Source: an uncultured Clostridium sp.
GTDB taxonomy: Bacteria; Bacillota; Clostridia; Lachnospirales; Lachnospiraceae
Assembly (NCBI GenBank): GCA_902496665.1
Contig: CABVBU010000031.1
Span: 1-37,830 of the forward strand
Direction of reading: 5' to 3'
DNA length: 37,830 bases
Shown piece by piece: positions 1 to 7,031 of the stretch. The position numbers and the translations under genes were made by a program. The notes beneath the pieces were generated by a model, which was not told the DNA's origin, did no database searches, and worked only from the letters and a program-made list of their open reading frames with translations. Positions within the stretch are counted from its first letter, which is position 1, and the number at the start of each line of letters is the position of its first letter.

Positions 1-143
1 AGGTTCAAAATTTTCTCATTACAGATTGTATTAATGTGTTCTGCATAAGGATATGTTTTCCCTTCTCTCTGCATATTATCAAACTGCTCTTTGTTATTAA
101 AGTGTCCCGTCATCATATTAATAAAATTATCGAGCTTCATCAT
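1..143 (-). CDS. Unrecognised protein, N-terminal part (cut by window edge)
   Basis: An open minus-strand frame starts at 143 and runs off the left edge, giving 47 residues that begin MMKLDNFINMMTGHF and continue with FNNKEQFDNMQREGK and YPYAEHINTICNEKI. A perfect GGAGGT lies seven bases upstream of the first ATG (151-156), so the start is well supported although two ATGs are adjacent. The visible part is hydrophilic with no signal peptide or membrane segment. I do not recognise the family and assign no function. It is AT-rich like the rest of this corner and may belong to the accessory patch or be the host gene flanking it. Confidence 0.6.
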   Translation of the reverse strand, partial: MMKLDNFINMMTGHFNNKEQFDNMQREGKTYPYAEHINTICNEKILN

Positions 144-216
144 GCTTTTTACCTCCAAATTCCGACTTGTTACTCACATTATATCATATTTTTTCTTCAA
201 TTACATCCACCCAATT

Positions 217-369
217 TTAGTACACTGCCATTCGGCTTGCTTCTGTAACCGGCATCCGTTTAATCTTCTCCTGCATTGTTTCCTTTGTATCTTCATTGAA
301 ATGATAACGGACAACATAGACTGTCTGCCCAATTTTTTGCTCATTAATGTTCCGGTTTATAGCCTGCAT
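217..369 (-). CDS. TnpW-like small transposon-associated protein (possible remnant)
   Basis: A 50-residue frame starting MQAINRNINEQKIGQ, with the central stretch TVYVVRYHFNEDTKETMQEK. The pattern 'IGxTxYxVxxHFxxxxKETMxxKIxR' resembles the small TnpW-type proteins carried by Clostridia transposons (family recognition from memory, moderate). The frame is open upstream to an ATG at 417, but AAGGA sits just ahead of the ATG at 369, so I prefer the shorter form. No transposase or recombinase is visible nearby, so it is probably left over from a lost element. It overlaps the next small ORF in another frame. Confidence 0.45.
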   Translation of the reverse strand: MQAINRNINEQKIGQTVYVVRYHFNEDTKETMQEKIKRMPVTEASRMAVY

Positions 370-574
370 TTCTTCCTTGGTTGTAGTAGATTCCTGCCAG
401 CCTCTGTTCACGATCATTTTTCTGGATCTTCTGTTGGTTCTGGAAGTCTCCGGCTGCTTTTACTATAACGGTATGGGTTTCCGTCTGCAACTTCCGTTCC
501 GGAGTTTTCTTTGTGGATACAGACAGCTCATTTCCATTAATAGAACCGTTTATAACAACATATCTTTCACGCAT
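344..574 (-). CDS. Small ORF overlapping TnpW-like gene, unknown
   Basis: A 76-residue frame starting MRERYVVINGSINGNELSVS, with TKKTPERKLQTETHTVIVK following. It overlaps the TnpW-like ORF at its 3' end and the AraC-like relic at its 5' end. The sequence is hydrophilic and lysine-rich. The first half looks like real coding sequence. The last 20 residues run in a different frame from the TnpW-like ORF, so a frameshift may have split one original protein into these two ORFs. No strong ribosome binding site is visible. Function unknown; it could be part of the same decayed element. Confidence 0.35.
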   Translation of the reverse strand: MRERYVVINGSINGNELSVSTKKTPERKLQTETHTVIVKAAGDFQNQQKIQKNDREQRLAGIYYNQGRNAGYKPEH

Positions 575-663
575 TTACTCCGATAGTCACTCGGCGATAT
601 TTTGTATCTTTCTTTAAATGTTCGGTATATGCCGCCCAAAACCGCCAGAAATGAAATTTCTTG
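550..663 (-). pseudogene. C-terminal relic of an AraC-family regulator
   Basis: Reading minus from about 663 gives QEISFLAVLGGIYRTFKERY followed by KISPSDYRSKCVKDMLL and a stop at 550-552. The 'FKERYxISPSDYR' block is the typical end of the second helix-turn-helix of AraC/XylS regulators. Nothing upstream in this frame resembles the rest of an AraC protein; instead a different gene fragment abuts it in another frame. It is therefore a deletion scar, not a working regulator. Recognition rests on the short conserved block. Confidence 0.5.
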
Positions 664-874
664 ACCAGGTTGCCAATACCGTCTGAAGCTTTTCTGCCAA
701 GATTGTCTCCAAGTTATACGCCAACAGGCTAATAGAACGGTTATCCAGCAATAGTTTATACTGATATCCAACTGTTGTTGGCGTAATAACATCACCTGTG
801 GAAATATCAATTTTCGTCGGAGTTACCAGTTTTCCCATCATAGCATTCATAGTAAAGCGAATGCCCGGAGATTC
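664..874 (-). pseudogene. Fragment of an AbiEii/AbiGii-type nucleotidyltransferase toxin
   Basis: The minus frame reads ESPGIRFTMNAMMGKLVTPT then KIDISTGDVITPTTVGYQYK and AYNLETILAEKLQTVLA. This matches the middle of AbiEii-like toxins, where 'KIDISTGDxITP' is followed by 'YNLExxLAEKLxT' (family knowledge). A stop codon lies directly upstream (875-877), so the N-terminal nucleotidyltransferase domain is missing. After about residue 70 the similarity ends and the AraC-like scrap begins in another frame. No AbiEi antitoxin partner is present. This is a broken toxin gene left from a mobile or defence module. Confidence 0.6.
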
Positions 875-959
875 TCACAGACCAGCTTTGGTTTATCGGT
901 CTTTCTGGCTGACAGAGGATAAGGTCTAAAATTGGCATTTACATGTAATAGTCATTTAA

Positions 960-976
960 ATAAAATGTCATTTTAT
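960..976. repeat. Perfect 17-bp palindrome upstream of the ATPase promoter
   Basis: ATAAAATG-T-CATTTTAT is a perfect inverted repeat with a one-base centre. It sits 46 bases upstream of the predicted -35 box of the ATPase gene. It could be an operator for that promoter or an AT-rich remnant of a mobile-element end. The sequence alone does not decide. Confidence 0.5.
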
Positions 977-1021
977 GTAAAAAGTCGTTTGAAAAAGTTT
1001 ATATTTCCCATCCAAACTCAA

Positions 1022-1050
1022 TTGAAAAAGTTACACATTCGAATTATAAT
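1022..1050 (+). promoter_or_regulatory. Sigma-A type promoter of the AAA/DUF4143 ATPase
   Basis: TTGAAA at 1022-1027 and a perfect TATAAT at 1045-1050 are separated by 17 bp, which is the consensus geometry for the housekeeping sigma factor. The gene's ribosome binding site (GGAGGTG) lies between this promoter and the ATG at 1077. The gene is thus expected to be transcribed on its own. Confidence 0.8.
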
Positions 1051-1076
1051 AAAATAAACACGGAGGTGAAGTCATT

Positions 1077-2396
1077 ATGTTAAAGCGAAAAATGGAGCAA
1101 AAGTTGACCGACTGGAAAAACACGGAAAATCATAAACCATTAATCATTAAAGGCTGCAGGCAATGCGGAAAAACTTTTTCCGTCCTTGATTTTGCAAAGA
1201 AAAATTATAAACATGTTGTATACCTGAACTTTTTTGAAAATCCGGACTACGCTTCTGTCTTTTCCGGTTCCCTGGAAGTAGATACGATCGTGATGATGTT
1301 GTCCGCTCTATTAGGCAATGAAGCGGTGTTCGAAAGTGGCAATACAGTGCTGGTTCTGGACGAGATCCAGGAGTGTCCGGAGGCTCGGACTGCACTTAAA
1401 TTCTTCCGTATTGACGGCCGTTATGATGTCATCGGAACAGGTTCTTTATTGGGAGTGGAGGGATATGGAAAAGAGCCGAAATCTGTTCCGGTCGGTTCCG
1501 AAACAGTCATTGATATGTATCCACTGGATTTTGAGGAATTTTTGTGGGCCAATGGCATTGCTGCCCCTGTGATCAATATGCTGAGACAATGTCTGCTGAA
1601 AGAAGTACCGGTACCGGAAGCCCTGCATAACCGCATGAAGCAGCTGCTTTTGCAATATACGGTTGTTGGTGGTATGCCGGATGCTGTACAGACTTTTGTG
1701 AATACAAAGCAAATGGATGCGGTACTGCAAATTCAGCGCGATATTGTCCGTTCATATGAAGATGATATGGTAAAGTATGCAGAAAAGAAAGATAAATCAA
1801 AGATCAAAGAATGCTTTCAGTCCATTCCAAAACAGCTAAGTAAGGAAAACAAGAAATTCCAGTATTCCGTTGTAAAAAAAGGATCCACTTCATCAAAATA
1901 TGCTGGGAGTTTGCAATGGATCGAAGATGCCGGAATCATTGTACGCGCTTACAACCTGTCTATTACTGAACTTCCTTTGGACGGAAATGCTGAAGAAGAT
2001 GTATTTAAAGTGTATATGCGTGACTGTGGCTTATTTGTCAGCATGTTGGAGGATGGCACACAGTTTGATATTTTGAGAGGAAACCTCCATGGCTACAAAG
2101 GGGCAATCTTCGAGAACCTGATTGCGGATATTTTCGGAAAAATGGGACGTAAGTTATATTATTTCCATAAGGACAGTGGACTGGAAGTGGATTTCGTTAT
2201 TCGATACCAGGGGAAATGTACCCTGGTCGAAGTCAAGGCGGCAACCGGTAATACTAAAAGCACAAAAACAATTTTACGCCATCCAGAAAAGTATCACGTC
2301 TACCATGCAATTAAGCTTGGAGACTACAATGTCGGGCGTGCCGAACAGATTCTTACATTGCCATTGTATATGGCATTTCTGCTGACAGAACTATAG
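1077..2396 (+). CDS. AAA-family ATP-binding protein with DUF4143 C-terminal domain
   Basis: A 439-residue protein. The N-terminal AAA_14-type ATPase has Walker A GCRQCGKT (residues 26-33), Walker B VLVLDEIQ (Asp94, Glu95) and a sensor-like block IGTGSLLGVE (118-127). The C-terminal DUF4143 part carries GLEVDFVI and LVEVKAATGNTKS, a layout resembling a PD-(D/E)XK nuclease core. Such proteins are common and mostly uncharacterised in gut Firmicutes and Bacteroidetes and often sit in accessory regions. The gene has its own promoter and ribosome binding site, is intact, and lies between decayed toxin and transposon scraps and an inverted-repeat element. A role in DNA metabolism or defence is possible but is inference; no partner gene is next to it. 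Confidence 0.85.
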   Translation: MLKRKMEQKLTDWKNTENHKPLIIKGCRQCGKTFSVLDFAKKNYKHVVYLNFFENPDYASVFSGSLEVDTIVMMLSALLGNEAVFESGNTVLVLDEIQECPEARTALKFFRIDGRYDVIGTGSLLGVEGYGKEPKSVPVGSETVIDMYPLDFEEFLWANGIAAPVINMLRQCLLKEVPVPEALHNRMKQLLLQYTVVGGMPDAVQTFVNTKQMDAVLQIQRDIVRSYEDDMVKYAEKKDKSKIKECFQSIPKQLSKENKKFQYSVVKKGSTSSKYAGSLQWIEDAGIIVRAYNLSITELPLDGNAEEDVFKVYMRDCGLFVSMLEDGTQFDILRGNLHGYKGAIFENLIADIFGKMGRKLYYFHKDSGLEVDFVIRYQGKCTLVEVKAATGNTKSTKTILRHPEKYHVYHAIKLGDYNVGRAEQILTLPLYMAFLLTEL

Positions 2397-2547
2397 TAAA
2401 AAAAAACTGTGACTATACTTTATTTCCCGAAATAAAAAAGTATGAAACCATATAAAGTATACTTTATAAATATCGTACTTTATCCCATTATCCCTTTATT
2501 TAGACCATTTGTTGAGGGGTAATCATAAAGTACAGTCTTTTTTTACT
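2395..2547. repeat. 153-bp MITE-like element with terminal and internal inverted repeats
   Basis: The ends are 16-bp inverted repeats matching at 15 positions (2395-2410 and 2532-2547). Inside lie a perfect 18-bp palindrome (2451-2468) and five copies of ACTTTAT/ATAAAGT in both orientations (2417, 2452, 2461, 2477, 2525). The left end overlaps the stop codon of the ATPase gene. The arrangement resembles a miniature inverted-repeat element, but no clear target-site duplication is visible. An alternative is a compound transcription terminator or a cluster of operator sites. Confidence 0.55.
2475..2544 (+). terminator. Possible terminator of the ATPase gene
   Basis: GTACTTTAT (2475-2483) pairs perfectly with ATAAAGTAC (2525-2533). 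An inner, imperfect pair (ATTATCCC with GGGGTAAT) extends the stem. A run of seven T follows at 2538-2544. It would work as an intrinsic terminator for the ATPase transcript and is part of the larger inverted-repeat element. Confidence 0.5.
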
Positions 2548-2614
2548 TTTATTAACATAATTATATTATGTAAATCATCTAAGTAAAAATTTAATTTATA
2601 CTAAAATACTAAAA

Positions 2615-2646
2615 GCCGCCCGTTCCTTTTCATGGATCCGGGCGGC
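2615..2646 (-). terminator. Intrinsic terminator of the lipoprotein gene
   Basis: GCCGCCCG (2615-2622) and CGGGCGGC (2639-2646) form a perfect 8-bp GC stem. On the minus strand it is followed by TTTTAG. It lies nine bases beyond the stop of the lipoprotein gene and so ends the minus-strand cluster. Confidence 0.75.
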
Positions 2647-2655
2647 ATATAAAAA

Positions 2656-3204
2656 CTATTTGAGGGTTTGATATTCCAAAAATGAAATCAATTCATTCAA
2701 GTTTAATTCTACATTCTTAGGAATCGTTAATTCCAGCATATTCGTCTGATCCTGGAGCCATAAATAGTCTCTCTGCTCCTCTTCTTCCGAATAATAATAT
2801 TCAAAACCATCCTGTACTTCTTTTGAACCTGCGTCTGGATTGTTTCTGATCATTGTCTCCAAACCACTCTTTCCATCAGAAAGTCTGTGTGTAAATAGGA
2901 CAAATCCATTGTCATAGTGGCAGGAAAAATATCCCTCCCGGACCTGAATGTTCTTCAAGGATGTCTTCCATGGATTGTTATCATTGATCCAGTAAATCCG
3001 CTCAGTTGGAAGTTCTGATCGTATATTAGGCGAGTCTGAAGTCTGATATGCATAGATAAAGCTCTCTAAATTTTTGTATGTATCCGGTGTGCTAAGCACG
3101 CATTCCTCTGTCTCTGTTGAGGTATCTTCACCTTCATTTGTTTGATTCAGGCAGCCAGAAATGAGCAGTGCGGCAGTTAAACATAATACCATATATTTTC
3201 TCAT
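2656..3204 (-). CDS. Predicted lipoprotein, function unknown
   Basis: A 182-residue protein. The N-terminus MRKYMVLCLTAALLISGC is a lipoprotein signal peptide with lipobox LISGC, so the mature protein should be anchored outside the membrane. A Thr/Glu-rich linker follows, then a globular part with no family I recognise. The start at 3204 is preferred over an in-frame GTG at 3219 because GAGGTG sits seven bases ahead of it. The gene is 42 bases after the methyltransferase gene on the same strand and may be the last gene of that cluster; a GC-rich terminator follows it. Confidence 0.75.
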   Translation of the reverse strand: MRKYMVLCLTAALLISGCLNQTNEGEDTSTETEECVLSTPDTYKNLESFIYAYQTSDSPNIRSELPTERIYWINDNNPWKTSLKNIQVREGYFSCHYDNGFVLFTHRLSDGKSGLETMIRNNPDAGSKEVQDGFEYYYSEEEEQRDYLWLQDQTNMLELTIPKNVELNLNELISFLEYQTLK

Positions 3205-3246
3205 ACCCTTACACCTCACTCATGAAATCCGTTGCAGCTGCTCCAT

Positions 3247-4476
3247 TTACTTCTCTTCCATCAACAGCCGATACAACGTAGGTTCCGCATGAATCTCCTT
3301 CAGGATCGCCTCGATCGCCTCCCGGTTCTCCTTCCGTTTCCCCTGCTTCACCGCCCTGATCAAAAGATTCTTCGGCGTATGCTCCATATCAATAAACTCC
3401 AGGATCTGCACCCGGTATCCCATAGCCTCCAGCACTTCCGCACGAAGGGCATCTGTATAAAGCGCTGCCATCCGCTCCTTGATGATTCCATAATGGAACA
3501 CCGGCGCAAACAACTCGCTCTCCATCTGCTTATTCACCTCATGCTGACAGCAGGGAACTGACAGGATCACCTTCGCGTTCCAGCGCACTGCCTTTTCCAG
3601 TGCGTAATCCGTTGCCGTATCGCAGGCATGGAGCGTCACGACCATGTCCACCTCATCCGTTCCCTCGTAGGAAGCAATATCCCCATGAAGGAACTCCAGA
3701 GATTCATATCCAAACTTCTTTGCAAGACGGGAACAGTGTTCAATCACGTCTGTCTTCAGGTCCAGACCAGTGATCCGCACCGGATAGCCCTTTAAGACCT
3801 TGAGATAATAGTACATCGCAAAGGTCAGATAAGACTTTCCGCAGCCAAAATCAATGATCCGCGTCTCCTGATTCTTATCAAGCTTTGGAAGCACGTCCTC
3901 AATAAATTCCAGGAACCGGTTGATCTGACGGAATTTATCGTATTTTGCGTGGACGATCGCCCCGTCCTTCGTCTGGACACCAAGTTCTACAAGAAACGGA
4001 ACCGGAATTCCCTCTTCCAGAATATACCGTTTCTTCCGGTTGTGGGAAAGTCCGTTCGCCCATGCAGTCTGTAGAGCCGCATCAGAACCACCGGTGAACC
4101 CGCTATCCTGGCCGGAAGCGGAAGCCGCCACGTTTGCCACAGCCGCTTTTTTCTTCACCTTTACGGTAACTTTCCCCTTCTTGCTCACAAGAACCGTTCC
4201 GCTCTTATCCTGCGCTTCCAGCTGAAGCTGCCGGAAGCTTGTCTCCATAAGACCTTCCAGATAATCCACCGCTTCCTCCGCGGTGAGATTCTTGTGGAAT
4301 GCCTGCTTTCCGATAAACTCCTCTGCCTGGAAATGCAGGACGCCTTTCGTCAGCACCGGACGGATCTTTGCTTTCAGAAAATCGTTCTTCTCCGCCTGCC
4401 CGCTGGCCGTGGCCTGGATCAGACGCTCATTAAAAAAATCAGTGAGTACACTGTGAAGCTCTCTCTTTTCCATCAC
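3247..4476 (-). CDS. Class I SAM-dependent methyltransferase (Methyltransf_32 type)
   Basis: A 409-residue protein. Residues 1-150 form a variable N-terminal region with a Lys/Ala-rich linker. The SAM-binding fold follows, with motif I IIDFGCGKSYLTFAMYY, an acidic ITGLDLKTD block for ribose binding, and LHACDTATDYAL. Next comes SVPCCQHEVNKQM, the CCQH signature of the Methyltransf_32/METTL25-like group. The target is unknown; RNA is possible. The start overlaps the stop of the upstream histidine phosphatase gene by four bases (ATGA), so the two are translationally coupled. Confidence 0.85.
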   Translation of the reverse strand: MMEKRELHSVLTDFFNERLIQATASGQAEKNDFLKAKIRPVLTKGVLHFQAEEFIGKQAFHKNLTAEEAVDYLEGLMETSFRQLQLEAQDKSGTVLVSKKGKVTVKVKKKAAVANVAASASGQDSGFTGGSDAALQTAWANGLSHNRKKRYILEEGIPVPFLVELGVQTKDGAIVHAKYDKFRQINRFLEFIEDVLPKLDKNQETRIIDFGCGKSYLTFAMYYYLKVLKGYPVRITGLDLKTDVIEHCSRLAKKFGYESLEFLHGDIASYEGTDEVDMVVTLHACDTATDYALEKAVRWNAKVILSVPCCQHEVNKQMESELFAPVFHYGIIKERMAALYTDALRAEVLEAMGYRVQILEFIDMEHTPKNLLIRAVKQGKRKENREAIEAILKEIHAEPTLYRLLMEEK

Positions 4477-5111
4477 TTCTTCTCTCCCCAGCCGCCGCGC
4501 AAAAGCTCCGGCTCATCCATCAGATGGGCGAAATCGTTAAAACGGTTTAACAGCATCTCCCCGTCGGACTCCCGGTAATAGAATTCCGTGATCCCGCAGT
4601 TTTCCAGATGCTTCGCGAGCAGCGGAACATATGCGCCGTCCATATGGAGATAATGGGTCACAAGACTCCGGATCACGCCGCCGTGGGTGACGACAGCCAC
4701 GGTCTCTGCACCAGACTTTGCGATCTCATTCATGACCGGAACGGCCCGGCGGATCACATCCGCAGCGTTCTCTCCGCCCGGATACGGAAGATCCTCCTTC
4801 ATGGAAGCTCTGGCAGCAAAAAAGTCCGCGTAGCGCTCCATGATCACATCGTCGGAAAGTCCCTCCAGATCACCGAAGGAGATCTCCCTGAGACCTTCCC
4901 GGATCATCCTCGGCGCATGGAGCTTTTCATTGATAATATCGGCTGTCTCACATGCCCTGATCAGGTCACTGGACCAGACAGCATCGATAGATTCCTTCTT
5001 AAGCCTCTCCCCGAGAAGCTCAGCCTGCCGCCTTCCAGCACTGGAAAGCGGCACATTTAGATTGCAAAGCGGGCTGTTCTGCCTGCCGTGACGGATCAGA
5101 TAGATTCTCAT
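4473..5111 (-). CDS. Histidine phosphatase family protein
   Basis: A 212-residue protein that begins MRIYLIRHGRQNSPL. The RHG motif holds the phosphorylated histidine of the phosphoglycerate-mutase-like superfamily. A second block, VVTHGGVIRSL, carries the other catalytic histidine, and SSDLIRACETA is the usual downstream arginine block. Substrate cannot be read from sequence: members dephosphorylate sugars, nucleotides or cofactors. It lies 12 bases after UPF0210 and overlaps the methyltransferase gene by four bases. Confidence 0.88.
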   Translation of the reverse strand: MRIYLIRHGRQNSPLCNLNVPLSSAGRRQAELLGERLKKESIDAVWSSDLIRACETADIINEKLHAPRMIREGLREISFGDLEGLSDDVIMERYADFFAARASMKEDLPYPGGENAADVIRRAVPVMNEIAKSGAETVAVVTHGGVIRSLVTHYLHMDGAYVPLLAKHLENCGITEFYYRESDGEMLLNRFNDFAHLMDEPELLRGGWGEKK

Positions 5112-5123
5112 AGTTTCTCCTGT

Positions 5124-6488
5124 TTAGTTCTTAAAGCTGTGGATCGGGGCCGGAATCCGTCCGGTTCTGCTTACAAATTTCTCACAGCTGAATGAGTTCA
5201 CCGGCATGATCGGCGCATGTCCTAAAAGACCGCCGAACTCTACCGTCTCGCCCACACCTTTTCCGATTACCGGGATCAGACGGACTGCCGTTGTCTTCTG
5301 GTTTACCATGCCGATCGCTGCCTCGTCCGCGATGATTCCGGCGATGGTTGCGGCACTTGTGTCTCCCGGAACCGCGATCATGTCAAGACCTACGGAGCAT
5401 ACGCAGGTCATTGCTTCCAGTTTCTCGATGGTAAGCGCGCCCTCGTTGACCGCATCGATCATTCCCTGGTCCTCGCTGACCGGAATAAAGGCACCGGAAA
5501 GTCCGCCGACGTAGGAAGATGCCATAACGCCGCCCTTCTTTACCTGGTCATTTAACATAGCGAGGGCAGCCGTTGTACCCGGTGCGCCTGCGCGCTCTAA
5601 ACCGATCTCCTCTAAGATCTCAGCAACAGAATCGCCCACAGCCGGAGTCGGCGCTAAAGACAGGTCGATAATACCAAACGGGATACCGAGGCGTGCGGAT
5701 GCCTCTTTCGCAACAAGCTGGCCTACACGGGTGATCTTAAATGCCGTCTTTTTAATCGTCTCACATAACGTCTCAAAATCAGCGCCGCGGACAGACTGCA
5801 GTGCTGTTTTTACAACACCAGGTCCGGAAACACCTACGTTGATGATTGCGTCGGCCTCTGTGACACCGTGGAATGCGCCTGCCATGAACGGGTTGTCATC
5901 CGGTGCATTGCAGAAAATAACAAGCTTCGCGCAGCCTAAGCAGTCGTTGTCTTTTGTGTACTCCGCTGTTCTTACGACCATCTCGCCCATTAAACGGACA
6001 GCGTCCATATTTAAACCGGTCTTTGTGGAACCGACGTTGATGGAGCTGCAGACGAAGTCTGTCTCTTTTAACGCCTGCGGGATGGAGCGCATCAGATTCT
6101 CATCGGCTGTAGTCATGCCCTTTGAAACAAGTGCGGAATATCCGCCGATAAAATTGACGCCTACGGTTTTTGCCGCGCGGTCGAGAGTCTTTGCGATGGT
6201 CACAAAATCTTCCGGACTCTTACATGCAGCACCTCCCACCAGGGCGATCGGAGTCACGGAAATTCTCTTATTTACAATCGGGATTCCGAAATCACGCTCA
6301 ATCTGTTTTCCTGTCGGAACAAGATCCTTTGCGAGAGTCGTGATTTTGTTGTAGATCTTTTCATTTAACTTGTCGAGATCGGAGTCACAGCAATCCAGAA
6401 GGCTGATGCCAAGGGTGATGGTGCGGACATCCAGGTTCTCGTGCTCGATCATATTGTTAGTCTCGTTTACTTCCAGACGTGTAATCAT
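5124..6488 (-). CDS. UPF0210 (DUF711 / PFL-like) family protein
   Basis: A 454-residue protein starting MITRLEVNETNNMIEHENLD. Length and sequence match the UPF0210/DUF711 family, which is distantly related to glycyl-radical pyruvate-formate-lyase folds but has no assigned reaction. The start at 6488 gives the usual family length; the frame is open a further eight codons upstream, which would overlap the ACT gene. The protein is rich in Gly/Ala loops such as GVSGPGVVKTAL and GLSGAFIPVSED. It follows the ACT-domain (UPF0237) gene after 20 bases, a pairing found widely in Firmicutes and some Proteobacteria, suggesting a shared function. Confidence 0.92.
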   Translation of the reverse strand: MITRLEVNETNNMIEHENLDVRTITLGISLLDCCDSDLDKLNEKIYNKITTLAKDLVPTGKQIERDFGIPIVNKRISVTPIALVGGAACKSPEDFVTIAKTLDRAAKTVGVNFIGGYSALVSKGMTTADENLMRSIPQALKETDFVCSSINVGSTKTGLNMDAVRLMGEMVVRTAEYTKDNDCLGCAKLVIFCNAPDDNPFMAGAFHGVTEADAIINVGVSGPGVVKTALQSVRGADFETLCETIKKTAFKITRVGQLVAKEASARLGIPFGIIDLSLAPTPAVGDSVAEILEEIGLERAGAPGTTAALAMLNDQVKKGGVMASSYVGGLSGAFIPVSEDQGMIDAVNEGALTIEKLEAMTCVCSVGLDMIAVPGDTSAATIAGIIADEAAIGMVNQKTTAVRLIPVIGKGVGETVEFGGLLGHAPIMPVNSFSCEKFVSRTGRIPAPIHSFKN

Positions 6489-6508
6489 AATCTTTTCCCT
6501 CTCCCTAA

Positions 6509-6781
6509 TCAAATACGGTGCATCTTTGTAAAGATTTCTTCACGCTGGCACTTGATGTTGACGCCGATTCCAGCGCCGATCTCATCGAGACCGGAAGCCA
6601 TTTCATCGAATGAAACGCTTGCGCCGCTTCCGTCCACGATCATCATCATGTTGAAATATTCCTGAACGATGGTCTGGGAAATATCAAGGATGTTAATTTT
6701 ATGGTCCGCAAGATATGTACATACCTTTGCGATGATGCCTACGGTGTCTTTTCCTACTACAGTGATAATAACTTTATCCAT
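6509..6781 (-). CDS. ACT-domain protein, UPF0237 family
   Basis: A 90-residue protein made of a single ACT domain, MDKVIITVVGKDTVGIIAKV at the start and later LDISQTIVQEYFNMMMIV. ACT domains bind amino acids or other small ligands, so this may be a sensor subunit for the adjacent UPF0210 protein (inference from conserved pairing). The start at 6781 has AGGAGG eight bases or so ahead of it; the longer frame to 6883 lacks this support. It is the first gene of the cluster running to the lipoprotein. Confidence 0.9.
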   Translation of the reverse strand: MDKVIITVVGKDTVGIIAKVCTYLADHKINILDISQTIVQEYFNMMMIVDGSGASVSFDEMASGLDEIGAGIGVNIKCQREEIFTKMHRI

Positions 6782-7031
6782 GGAAATTTTCCTCCTTGTG
6801 TTGTGCCTTCCGCGTATTTTTAATTTGATCCGGCCAGGCAGATATGGTCTGCCGAAAGGCGGGAATCCTGGGAAAGGTAACATTATGCAGTGTTAAAGCA
6901 TAAAAATTTCTTAAAATATATCATTACATCCCATAAGATGCAAGCTTTTTTTGATATACACCTGTACGAAGATGCAGGCTGCTGCAAACATTCATGTGGA
7001 CCACCCGAATATGCCAGGACATTCTCTCTGA

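Noticed and set aside
5731..6354. Plus-strand ORF of 207 residues opposite UPF0210
   Set aside because: Antisense shadow of a conserved family; composition mirrors the codon third positions of the real gene.
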